Below, one piece after another: positions 1 to 7,396 of a DNA stretch of 64,000 nt. A model generated the notes under the pieces. The model saw only the letters and a program-made list of their open reading frames with translations, did no database searches and was not told the origin of the DNA. The translations under genes and the position numbers were made by a program. The stretch is from Clostridia bacterium (GTDB lineage: Bacteria > Bacillota > Clostridia > TANB77 > CAG-508): positions 1 to 64,000 of the forward strand of contig JAFTJF010000012.1 of NCBI GenBank assembly GCA_017456555.1, read 5' to 3'. How positions within the stretch are numbered: the first letter of the stretch is position 1; each line of letters starts with the position of its first letter.

Positions 1-60
1 CAATTTTAATTTATCTTCTTTTGACCAATATCTATTTGGTTTATTTCTTTTTCCTGCCAT
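1..60 (-). CDS. N-terminus of probable transposase/HTH protein (partial, cut by window edge)
   Basis: Read on the minus strand, an ATG at 60 opens a frame that stays open to the window edge (20 residues, beginning MAGKRNKPNRYWSKEDKLKL). A consensus AGGAGGT lies at 67-73, six bases before the ATG, so this is a real translation start. A short basic N-terminus followed by a W/Y-S-K-E-x-K-L-K-L segment resembles the first helix of the helix-turn-helix in IS3-type transposase OrfA proteins. Only 20 residues are visible, so the family assignment is an inference; any small DNA-binding protein with a basic N-terminus is an alternative. Confidence 0.5.
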   Translation of the reverse strand, partial: MAGKRNKPNRYWSKEDKLKL

Positions 61-97
61 ATTATAACCTCCTATAAATTTATTTTAACACAAAAAA

Positions 98-127
98 ATA
101 AAAGCAGACTTTTGTGTCTACTTTTAT
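98..127. repeat. Inverted repeat (12-base arms, one mismatch)
   Basis: Arms 98-109 and 116-127 pair at 11 of 12 positions around the loop TTTTGT. It lies upstream of the minus-strand gene, so it cannot terminate that gene. It could be a subterminal structure of the putative insertion sequence or a terminator reading from outside the element. Confidence 0.4.
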
Positions 128-412
128 CTTACCACATCATTATACCGGTGGATAATTATACGTTTGATAAAAATAGGAATTATTATCGATTTCTTTTACA
201 AAACTATATAAAATAAACTAAAATTTAAATAAATCTCAGAAAAAGTTTTTAAAAATGTAATATATTTGAAATGAAAAACTGTCAAAAGCTTGATATAACT
301 GGGATTGGAAATTTAACACAAATTTAATATGAAAAATAACGTAAAAAGTAACTTAAGTGCTATGACTGAAACACAGTAGTTACAAGGTTTTGGAAACATA
401 AAAACTATTAAT

Positions 413-440
413 TTGACATTACTTTTTTAAATGTTAAAAT
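413..440 (+). promoter_or_regulatory. nrdD promoter
   Basis: TTGACA (413-418), 16-base spacer, TAAAAT (435-440) with a TGT extension directly upstream of the -10 box. This matches a housekeeping sigma-A promoter and would give a leader of about 75 bases before nrdD. Confidence 0.7.
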
Positions 441-523
441 AAGGACAGATTTGAGTTACGAAAGAAAAAATATAATTTAAAAAGCAAAAAATAAAGTTCT
501 ATAATTGGGGAGGATACAGAGTA

Positions 524-2665
524 ATGAAAGTAATTAAAAGAGACGGAAGAAAAGTTGATTATAACAGCGACAAAATAGTAATAGCTATTAGTAACGCAAA
601 TAAAGAAGTTGGTGGAAAAGATAAAATATCAAGATCATCAATAGAATTTATTACAAAATATATAGAAAGCTTAAACAAACCATCAATGCATGTTGAAGAA
701 ATCCAAGATATTATAGAACGTAAGTTAATGGAATTTGGAAAATTCACATTAGCTAAAAAATATATATTATATAGAGATAAACACGCTATGATTCGTCAAG
801 CAAACTCTACTGACGAAAGTATTTTAACATTAGTTAGAAATGCAAATAAAGAAACAATGGAAGAAAATAGCAATAAAAATGCAGTTCTTGTTTCTACACA
901 AAGAGATTTAATTGCTGGTGAATGTTCAAAAGACTTAGCAGACAGAGTAATGTTACCAGAAAGAATAGTAAAAGCTCATAATGATGGAATTTTACACTTC
1001 CATGATAAAGATTACTTTGTTCAACCAATGCATAACTGCTGTTTAGTAAATATAGGAGATATGCTAGATAATGGAACTGTAATGAACGGAAAAATGATTG
1101 AAAGTCCAAAATCTTTCCAAGTTGCTTGTACAGTTATGACTCAAATTATTGCAGCTGTAGCAAGTAGCCAATATGGTGGACAATCAGTTGATATTCGTCA
1201 TTTAGGAAAATATTTAAGAAAAACTTATGACAAAATATATAAAAAGAGATTTTTAGGATATATTGAAAAAGGATATTCTAAAGAGGAAGCTGATTCAAGA
1301 GCAAAAGAAGATGCTATTGAAAGAAGAGCTGAAGATTTATCATCAGGTGTTCAAACAATTCAATATCAAATCAATACATTAATGACAACAAATGGACAAA
1401 GCCCATTCGTAACAATATTTATGTATTTAGATAAAGATGATGAATACATTGAAGAAAATGCAATGATAATTGAAGAAATCTTAAAACAAAGATTACAAGG
1501 TATCAAAAATGATAAAGGAGTTTATATTACTCCAGCATTCCCAAAACTAATCTATGTTTTAGACGAACACAACTGTTTAAAAGGTGGAAAATATGATTAT
1601 TTAACAAAACTTGCAGTTAAATGTTCTTCAAAAAGATTATACCCTGATTATATCTCAGCAAAAATAATGAGAGAAAACTATGAAGGAAATGTATTTAGTC
1701 CAATGGGATGTAGAAGTTTCTTATCACCATGGAAAAATGAAAAAGGTGAATATGTTTTCGAATCAAGATTTAACCAAGGTGTTGTAAGTATTAACTTACC
1801 ACAAATAGGAATCATTGCTAATGGTGATGAAGATAAATTCTGGAAATTATTTGACGAAAGATTAGATATGTGTTTTGATGCATTAATGTGCAGACACAAT
1901 GCACTTTTAGGAACAATGTCAGATGCATCTCCAATACATTGGCAATATGGTGCTATTGCAAGACTAGGAAAAGGAGAAGTAATAGATCCATTATTAAATT
2001 CATATTTCTCAACAATTTCTTTAGGATATATAGGAATTTATGAATTAACAAAATTAATGAAAGGTGTAAGCCACACAGATCCAGTTGGAGAAGAATTCTC
2101 AGTAAGAGTTATGAAACATATGAGAGAAACTGTTAATAGATGGAAAGAAGAAACAGGACTTGGATTTGCATTATATGGAACACCAGCAGAAAGCTTATGC
2201 TATAGATTTGCAAGAGTAGACAAAGAAAGATTTGGAGATATTGAAGATATCACAGATAAAGGATATTATACAAATTCATACCATGTTGATGTTAGAGAAA
2301 AAATTAGCGCATTTGATAAATTAAAATTTGAATCAAAATATCAACCAATATCTTCAGGTGGTGCAATTTCTTATGTTGAAATACCAAATATGAAAAATAA
2401 TCTAGAAGCATTAGAAGAAATCGTTAAATTTATTTACGATAATATTCAATATGCTGAATTCAATACAAAATCAGATTATTGTCACGTTTGTGGATTTGAC
2501 GGAGAAATTCAAATCAATGATGACAACGAATGGGAATGTCCACAATGCGGTAATAAAGACCACGGCAAAATGAATGTAACAAGAAGAACATGTGGTTACT
2601 TAGGAGAAAACTTCTGGAATGTTGGAAAAACAAAAGAAATAAAATCAAGAGTACTACACATTTAA
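524..2665 (+). CDS. nrdD: Anaerobic (class III) ribonucleoside-triphosphate reductase NrdD
   Basis: Reduces ribonucleoside triphosphates to deoxy forms with a glycyl radical under anoxic conditions. The 713 residues begin with an ATP-cone domain (about 3-95), the usual allosteric site. The catalytic barrel carries the family cysteines in MHNCCLVN and MGCRSFLSPW. The C-terminus holds a zinc ribbon (Cys653, 656, 672, 675) and the radical loop RRTCGYLG, with the radical glycine at 691. GGGGAGG at 507-513 sets the ATG. It has its own promoter and a following hairpin; the activase nrdG lies about 230 bases downstream. Length and motifs are complete, so the protein is expected to be functional and oxygen-sensitive. 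Confidence 0.98.
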   Translation: MKVIKRDGRKVDYNSDKIVIAISNANKEVGGKDKISRSSIEFITKYIESLNKPSMHVEEIQDIIERKLMEFGKFTLAKKYILYRDKHAMIRQANSTDESILTLVRNANKETMEENSNKNAVLVSTQRDLIAGECSKDLADRVMLPERIVKAHNDGILHFHDKDYFVQPMHNCCLVNIGDMLDNGTVMNGKMIESPKSFQVACTVMTQIIAAVASSQYGGQSVDIRHLGKYLRKTYDKIYKKRFLGYIEKGYSKEEADSRAKEDAIERRAEDLSSGVQTIQYQINTLMTTNGQSPFVTIFMYLDKDDEYIEENAMIIEEILKQRLQGIKNDKGVYITPAFPKLIYVLDEHNCLKGGKYDYLTKLAVKCSSKRLYPDYISAKIMRENYEGNVFSPMGCRSFLSPWKNEKGEYVFESRFNQGVVSINLPQIGIIANGDEDKFWKLFDERLDMCFDALMCRHNALLGTMSDASPIHWQYGAIARLGKGEVIDPLLNSYFSTISLGYIGIYELTKLMKGVSHTDPVGEEFSVRVMKHMRETVNRWKEETGLGFALYGTPAESLCYRFARVDKERFGDIEDITDKGYYTNSYHVDVREKISAFDKLKFESKYQPISSGGAISYVEIPNMKNNLEALEEIVKFIYDNIQYAEFNTKSDYCHVCGFDGEIQINDDNEWECPQCGNKDHGKMNVTRRTCGYLGENFWNVGKTKEIKSRVLHI

Positions 2666-2722
2666 TTTGGGAAACTAAAGAAGAATTTGTAAGTACACAA
2701 AAGTGAATAAATTTACAAAGGA

Positions 2723-2770
2723 GCCGTTTGAAAATAAAATAAATTTATAATTCAAACGGCTTGAATTTTC
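2723..2770 (+). terminator. Probable terminator after nrdD
   Basis: A perfect 10-base stem (2723-2732 with 2751-2760) around an 18-base AT-rich loop, followed by a broken T tract. It would separate nrdD from nrdG fully or in part. Confidence 0.6.
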
Positions 2771-2893
2771 TTTTATTATCCTAACTTATAAAATAGAAAT
2801 AAAATATAAGTTGCAGAATTTACTAAATGGACACAATTTAGAAATAGAAAAAACAAACGAACAGTATAAATATACGATTTAAGAGGTAAAATT

Positions 2894-3646
2894 ATGAATT
2901 ACGCAGATATAAAAACAATAGATGTACAAGATGGAACAGGAGTAAGAGTTTCAATATATGTAAGTGGATGTCATTTCCATTGTAAAGGATGCCATAATAA
3001 GGAAGCATGGGATTTTAATTATGGTAAGAAATTTGATGAAAGCACAATAGATTATATAATAGATTTGTTAAAACCAAGCTATATTGCAGGACTTTCAATA
3101 TTAGGAGGAGAGCCACTAGAATTAGTTAATCAACAAGGATTACTTCCACTAGTAAAAAAAGTAAAAGAAATTTATCCAGATAAAAGTATTTGGTGTTATA
3201 CAGGATATGACTTTGAAAAAGATGTGTATGGAAAAATGTATAAAGAATATTCATATACAAAAGAACTTTTAGAAGGAATTGACATTATGGTTGATGGAGA
3301 ATTTGTTGAAGAGAAAAAATTAGTTGATTTAAAATTTAGAGGGTCAACAAATCAAAAGAAAATTGATGTACAAGCAAGTTTAAAAGCTGGTTCTGTAGTT
3401 AGATTAAAATTTGGTGATGAAGCAAGATACGAACAAGAAGAAACTAAAAATCCAAAAATTATATTCTTTAAAGAGTTTAAAGAGAAAGAAGAAAAACAAG
3501 AAATTGCTCATGAAGAAATTAAAGTACCAGTTGCAAGCCAAGATGTTGATAATGTAATACCAATAGTTCCAGCATTTGAAATAAAAGAAACAGAAGAAAG
3601 AGTTGCTGCAGAAGGAATTAATAATAAAGATGATAATAATTTATAA
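2894..3646 (+). CDS. nrdG: Anaerobic ribonucleotide reductase activating protein NrdG, with C-terminal extension
   Basis: Radical-SAM activase that installs the glycyl radical on NrdD. The 4Fe-4S motif CxxxCxxC is Cys26, Cys30, Cys33 (SGCHFHCKGC), followed by LGGEPLEL, the GGE SAM-binding element. AGAGG at 2882-2886 precedes the ATG. Usual NrdG proteins are about 155-180 residues; this one has 250. The extra segment from about residue 168 is charged and Glu/Lys-rich, with a Pro/Val stretch (VIPIVPAF), and resembles no domain I know. It lies after the radical-SAM core, so catalysis should be intact. Position directly after nrdD fits the usual pairing. Confidence 0.95.
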   Translation: MNYADIKTIDVQDGTGVRVSIYVSGCHFHCKGCHNKEAWDFNYGKKFDESTIDYIIDLLKPSYIAGLSILGGEPLELVNQQGLLPLVKKVKEIYPDKSIWCYTGYDFEKDVYGKMYKEYSYTKELLEGIDIMVDGEFVEEKKLVDLKFRGSTNQKKIDVQASLKAGSVVRLKFGDEARYEQEETKNPKIIFFKEFKEKEEKQEIAHEEIKVPVASQDVDNVIPIVPAFEIKETEERVAAEGINNKDDNNL

Positions 3647-3705
3647 TTATTATAAGTTATAGGTAATCTTAAACCTAAATAAAATAAAAGGAGTATATTT
3701 TAGAA

Positions 3706-4653
3706 ATGGAAAATCTAAAAGTATTTGCATGTAGTGATTCAGCAGAAAAATTTACAGAAGAAATTTGTAATTATTTACAAATTGAAAAAGGAAATATTAC
3801 AAGAATGAAATTTAAAAATGATAATAATTTCGTTCAAATAGCAGAAACAGTAAGAGACAAAGATGTATTTTTAGTTCAAACAACACAACCACCAGTAAAT
3901 GAAAGAATAATGGAACTATTAATAACAATAGATGCAGTAAAAAGAGCATCAGCAAAAAGAATTACAGTAGTTTTACCATATTACATGTATTCAAGATCTG
4001 ATAAAAAAGATCAACCAAGAATACCTGTTACAGCAAAATTATTAGCACAATTAATTGAAGCAGCAGGAGCAAATAGAGTTTTAACATGTGATTTGCATAA
4101 TAAAGCAATTCAAGCGTATTTTAATATAAATTGTGATGTTTTAACAGGAGAATCATTACTAGAAAAATACTTTGATTTAAAAGATATAGATAATAAAGTT
4201 GTAGTTGCAACTGATGCAGGAAGTTCAAAAAAAGCATACAAATACGCAGAACATTTCAACTGTCCAATAGCATTAGTTGATAAAAGAAGAGAAGGAAATG
4301 ATGATAGAGCTATAGCAACAAGTGTTATAGGTGATATAAAAGGAAAAAATGCACTAATATTTGATGACGAAGTGGATACAGCAGGTTCAATAATGGAAAC
4401 TGTAGAAGTTTGTAAAAAATTTGGTGCAAAAGATGTATACGTAGGATGCACACATGGAGTGCTTTCTGGACCAGCAATAGAAAGACTTAAAAACTCTGAA
4501 ATTAAAGACTTTGTAATGACAAATACAATACCACTTCCAAAAGAAAAACAAATAGAAAAAATAAGTGTAGTATCTATTTCAGAGCTTTTTGGAGAAGCAA
4601 TTAGAAGAATTCATACAGAAACTTCAATAGGAGAATTATTTGACGTAAATTAA
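3706..4653 (+). CDS. prs: Ribose-phosphate pyrophosphokinase (PRPP synthetase)
   Basis: Makes PRPP from ribose 5-phosphate and ATP for purine, pyrimidine, histidine and NAD synthesis. The 315-residue length is normal. The flexible ATP loop is PYYMYSRSDKKDQPR (from residue 91), the substrate motif DLH is at 129-131, and the ribose-phosphate loop is FDDEVDTAGS (219-228). That loop differs from the usual VDDxIDTAGT by an acidic residue in place of the hydrophobic one and a final Ser, a divergent but recognisable form. AAAGGAG at 3687-3693 sets the start. No terminator separates it from nrdG, and rpsU has its own promoter directly downstream. Confidence 0.95.
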   Translation: MENLKVFACSDSAEKFTEEICNYLQIEKGNITRMKFKNDNNFVQIAETVRDKDVFLVQTTQPPVNERIMELLITIDAVKRASAKRITVVLPYYMYSRSDKKDQPRIPVTAKLLAQLIEAAGANRVLTCDLHNKAIQAYFNINCDVLTGESLLEKYFDLKDIDNKVVVATDAGSSKKAYKYAEHFNCPIALVDKRREGNDDRAIATSVIGDIKGKNALIFDDEVDTAGSIMETVEVCKKFGAKDVYVGCTHGVLSGPAIERLKNSEIKDFVMTNTIPLPKEKQIEKISVVSISELFGEAIRRIHTETSIGELFDVN

Positions 4654-4656
4654 CTA

Positions 4657-4686
4657 TTGACAAAATCCTAGTTCGTAATGTATAAT
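4657..4686 (+). promoter_or_regulatory. rpsU promoter
   Basis: TTGACA (4657-4662), 18-base spacer, TATAAT (4681-4686). It starts a few bases after the prs stop codon and gives rpsU a leader of about 90 bases. Confidence 0.75.
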
Positions 4687-4781
4687 ATTAAGCAGTTAAG
4701 CGAATCTAGAGGATTAATTACATAAAAAGAAATCAATCCCACAAGATGTTTTTTAAGCTTCGGAAGGAGGGGAAAAAATAA

Positions 4782-4952
4782 ATGTCAGAGGTTAAAGTTA
4801 ATAATGGTAATATAGAAGATGCTCTAAAAAGATTTAAAAGACAATGTGCTAGAAATGGAGTATTACAAGAAGTTAGAAAAAGAGAGCACTATGAAAAACC
4901 TAGCGTAAAAAGAAAGAAAAAATCAGAGGCTGCTAGAAAAAGAAAATTTTAA
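4782..4952 (+). CDS. rpsU: 30S ribosomal protein S21
   Basis: A 56-residue basic protein (starting [20 protein letters not shown]) that matches bS21: the [12 protein letters not shown] segment, a [11 protein letters not shown] middle, and a Lys/Arg-rich C-terminus with [13 protein letters not shown]. bS21 binds the 30S platform next to the anti-Shine-Dalgarno helix and assists initiation. GGAAGGAGGGG at 4762-4772 precedes the ATG. It is transcribed from its own strong promoter and ends in a strong terminator, so it is a single-gene unit. Confidence 0.95.
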   Translation: MSEVKVNNGNIEDALKRFKRQCARNGVLQEVRKREHYEKPSVKRKKKSEAARKRKF

Positions 4953-4970
4953 TATAAAGTCTAAAAGAAT

Positions 4971-5008
4971 AAATCCTGAATGTATAACATTCAGGATTTG
5001 TTTTTTTA
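4971..5008 (+). terminator. Terminator after rpsU (possibly bidirectional)
   Basis: Perfect 13-base stem (4971-4983 with 4987-4999), three-base loop, then a run of T. It also lies just beyond the stop of the convergent minus-strand CAP gene. Confidence 0.9.
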
Positions 5009-5755
5009 TTTTCCAACAAATAGTTGTACAATTATTTTTCCATAAGCAATACTATCAACTACTGCAAGGCCAGTATAGTTATAGTCGTTACTTAAAATAT
5101 TCTTTTTGTGAGAATCAGAATTAAGCCAACTATCTAATGCACCAGAAATGCTTGGATTTCCTGCAATATTTTCACTTGCAGTCTTATAAGAAATTTGATT
5201 ATTTCTTAGCATTTCAAAAGGAGTACCATAAGTTGGAGAGATATGTGAGAAATAATTGTTTTCAACTAAATCTTGTGCTTTTAACCTTGCAACATTTTGC
5301 AAGCTTTCATCAATTTTAAAAGCTGATAAATTATTTTTTTCTCTTTCAGCATTTATCAAATTTAATAATTCATTTTCGTCTTCGGTTAAATTCAAAGTAG
5401 AAACAGAATCTATTGTTTCAGTATTAGAAACAGCTGCTTTTTGTTCATCTGTAGGGGTAATATAATCAATATGTGCAGTTCCTATTTGATTTTTTTCATT
5501 TTGAATTATATACCACTCACCAATTTTTCCGAATATTCTGACATAATCATTTTTCTCAAGCACGGTTATGGAATTAAAATTTATTCCAGCACCAGTTCTC
5601 ATATTTAAGTATTCAGTATTTACAATTCCAAGAGAATAATCTAATTGTTCATAGTCTTCCATACCAAAACAAGTAGCAAAAAGACTAACTGTTAGAACAA
5701 TTATAATAGAAATAAGTAAAATTATGAATTTATTTTTTAAAACGAAATCTTTCAT
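5006..5755 (-). CDS. Membrane-anchored SH3-CAP domain protein
   Basis: A 249-residue protein with an N-terminal membrane anchor (about 8-30), an SH3b-like domain (about 42-105, with LNMRTGAGINFNS and WYIIQ) and a C-terminal CAP/SCP domain (about 128-249) of the YkwD type seen in spore and cell-wall proteins. CAP hallmarks are the ENELLNLINAERE helix, the FSHISPTYGTPFEML histidine strand, SENIAG, and SWLNSDSHKKNIL. It acts outside the membrane, probably on or near peptidoglycan; the substrate is unknown. It follows the carboxypeptidase gene on the same strand. Its AAGGAGGT RBS (5763-5770) is the 3' arm of a perfect hairpin in the mRNA, which suggests translational control. Confidence 0.88.
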   Translation of the reverse strand: MKDFVLKNKFIILLISIIIVLTVSLFATCFGMEDYEQLDYSLGIVNTEYLNMRTGAGINFNSITVLEKNDYVRIFGKIGEWYIIQNEKNQIGTAHIDYITPTDEQKAAVSNTETIDSVSTLNLTEDENELLNLINAEREKNNLSAFKIDESLQNVARLKAQDLVENNYFSHISPTYGTPFEMLRNNQISYKTASENIAGNPSISGALDSWLNSDSHKKNILSNDYNYTGLAVVDSIAYGKIIVQLFVGK

Positions 5756-5764
5756 AAATAAAAC

Positions 5765-5785
5765 CTCCTTAAAATATTTAAGGAG
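5765..5785 (-). promoter_or_regulatory. Hairpin covering the RBS of the CAP gene
   Basis: Nine-base perfect arms (5765-5773 and 5777-5785) with a three-base loop. On the minus-strand transcript the 3' arm is the AAGGAG Shine-Dalgarno of the CAP gene, so the folded form hides the ribosome site. Confidence 0.55.
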
Positions 5786-5815
5786 ATTTTACCCATAAAA
5801 AAATATTTTAAACTT

Positions 5816-5889
5816 TATAAATAATAATTTGTATAGTAGGTTTTAACTTGCGGCAATTTTAATAACAGATCGACAAATTATTATTTATA
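5816..5889. repeat. 17-base perfect inverted repeat between dac-type gene and CAP gene
   Basis: Arms 5816-5832 and 5873-5889 are perfectly complementary over 17 AT-rich bases, with a 40-base spacer. One arm overlaps the last codons and stop of the carboxypeptidase gene. There is no T tract, so it is not a normal terminator. Confidence 0.6.
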
Positions 5890-7086
5890 GCACTTAAAGA
5901 TATTTTTAAAATAATATTTCCAATCATTTTTTATTAGTTGATTTCTCTGAATGATATCAACTTCGCAAAGTAATTTGTCTTTGCAATACAAATGTAATTT
6001 TCCAACAACACTTCCAGGTTTTATATTAGGGGTAAAGGAATCAATTGTATAAATTTGAGTATGTAAATTTAAACTATCTGTATCTGAAAGTGGAAAAGTA
6101 TAATTATCAATAGTAGCTAACTCTAAAATTGGCTTATCAAGAGTTTTTTCAAGGTAATAAGAATTTTCAAAATAAGATAAATAGTTATTAAATGAACTAT
6201 TTAATGTGCTTTCAATATTTACATATTTATATGTATTAAAAGTGTAATTGATTAAACTTAAACTATCTTTGGTTCTGATACGTTTTGTATCTGCCCCTAA
6301 GACTACAACGATTATATCTAAATTATTACGTTTGCAAGCAGATACAAGACAACGGCCAGCTTCAAAAGTAAAACCAGTTTTAACTCCATATACTCCTTGA
6401 GTTGTTCCTAATAACTCATTGGTGTTTGAAAGTGTACGGGGATAACCATTTAAAGAAATTGTATATGTTTTACTTGAGACAATTTCTAAAAATTTTTGGT
6501 TCTTTAAGGCATAGTCTGTAAGAATTGCTAATTCATAAGCGGTTGTGAAATGATTTGGATTATCAAGACCATGAGGTGTTACAAAATTTGAATTGGTCAA
6601 ACCAAGTGATGATGCTTTTTGATTCATTAAAACTGAAAAGTCTTCAACACTTCCACTAATATGCTCTGCAATTGCAATAGCACAATCATTTCCCGAACGT
6701 AACATTAAACCATAAATCAAATCATTCATCGAAAGTTTCATATTTGAAGTTAGCCCTAAAGTTGAACCTGAAACAGTAGCAGCTTTTTTTGAAACAGTTA
6801 CAACTTCATTTAAAGCACAGTTTTCTAACGCAATAATACAGGTTAAAATTTTTGTTGTTGAAGCCATTGCAACTTTTGAATAAGCATCTTTTTCATAAAG
6901 TGGTAATAAAGTTTTTCTATCTAATACAATTACATTTTTTGAATTAATAATAGGTTCACTTGAAGAATCCATAGAAGTTTCATATAAAATAGAAGTTTCT
7001 GATTCGCCTAAATCAATACTATCATCAGCAAAAACTGGTGTTGTTAATGATAATAATAAAAATAAGTAAATTATAATCTTTTTCAT
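5881..7086 (-). CDS. D-alanyl-D-alanine carboxypeptidase (peptidase S11, DacF/DacA type)
   Basis: Trims the terminal D-Ala from peptidoglycan stem peptides outside the membrane. The 401 residues begin with a signal peptide (MKKIIIYLFLLLSLTTPVFA). The three penicillin-binding motifs are in order: SxxK in MASTTKILT, SxN in RSGNDCAIA, and KTG in GVKTGFTFEAG. A C-terminal beta-rich domain follows and the protein ends in a basic amphipathic stretch (NDWKYYFKNIFKCYK), usual for membrane-attached S11 enzymes. GGAGA upstream of the ATG is the RBS. The CAP gene lies downstream on the same strand about 125 bases away. Confidence 0.95.
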   Translation of the reverse strand: MKKIIIYLFLLLSLTTPVFADDSIDLGESETSILYETSMDSSSEPIINSKNVIVLDRKTLLPLYEKDAYSKVAMASTTKILTCIIALENCALNEVVTVSKKAATVSGSTLGLTSNMKLSMNDLIYGLMLRSGNDCAIAIAEHISGSVEDFSVLMNQKASSLGLTNSNFVTPHGLDNPNHFTTAYELAILTDYALKNQKFLEIVSSKTYTISLNGYPRTLSNTNELLGTTQGVYGVKTGFTFEAGRCLVSACKRNNLDIIVVVLGADTKRIRTKDSLSLINYTFNTYKYVNIESTLNSSFNNYLSYFENSYYLEKTLDKPILELATIDNYTFPLSDTDSLNLHTQIYTIDSFTPNIKPGSVVGKLHLYCKDKLLCEVDIIQRNQLIKNDWKYYFKNIFKCYK

Positions 7087-7396
7087 TTTAAAATCTCCTA
7101 TGTAAATATATGAAAATTGAAAAAATATATTCTTGTATGAAAAAATAAAAAATACATTTACAAAAAGTCTAAAAAAGCCTTAAAACCCTAGAGAAAAACA
7201 GAAAAAAGTATGTAAAAATATTGATTTTGGATAAAAAATGTAATATAATTGATATGTATTATGCAAAATCTGGGGCTCTAAGCGTTTCAAGAGTTTTAAG
7301 ATTTTCCGTATATTGACATGTAGAAAAACAAAGAGTTACAATATACTATATAATAATATAACTATGTAAAAAACTAAAATAAGGAAGGTAGATTTT
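7087..7396. other. Divergent intergenic region (310 bases)
   Basis: Holds the RBS of the minus-strand carboxypeptidase gene and, on the plus strand, the adhesin promoter (7313-7342) and RBS AAGGAAGG (7381-7388). No convincing minus-strand promoter or riboswitch was recognised. Confidence 0.5.
7313..7342 (+). promoter_or_regulatory. Promoter of the thioester adhesin gene
   Basis: TTGACA (7313-7318), 18-base spacer, TACAAT (7337-7342). A TATACT overlaps slightly downstream as an alternative -10. Confidence 0.6.

Larger units (their letters stand above)
61..523. other. Intergenic region between divergent genes (463 bases)
   Basis: No gene is supported here. It holds the RBS of the minus-strand gene at the left edge, an imperfect inverted repeat at 98-109/116-127 that may be part of an insertion-sequence end or a terminator, the nrdD promoter at 413-440 and the nrdD leader. 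The leader contains a TACGAAAGA-type motif (457-474) that recurs between mraZ and rsmH. I looked for a cobalamin riboswitch box and for paired NrdR boxes and recognised neither with confidence. Confidence 0.6.

Noticed and set aside
180-412. Cobalamin-riboswitch or NrdR-box control of nrdD
   Set aside because: No B12 box and no paired NrdR-box pattern could be recognised in the leader; the region is AT-rich without a conserved fold.
7087-7396. c-di-GMP riboswitch upstream of the adhesin
   Set aside because: The conserved GEMM core and tetraloop motifs are not present, despite the tempting link with the diguanylate cyclase gene nearby.
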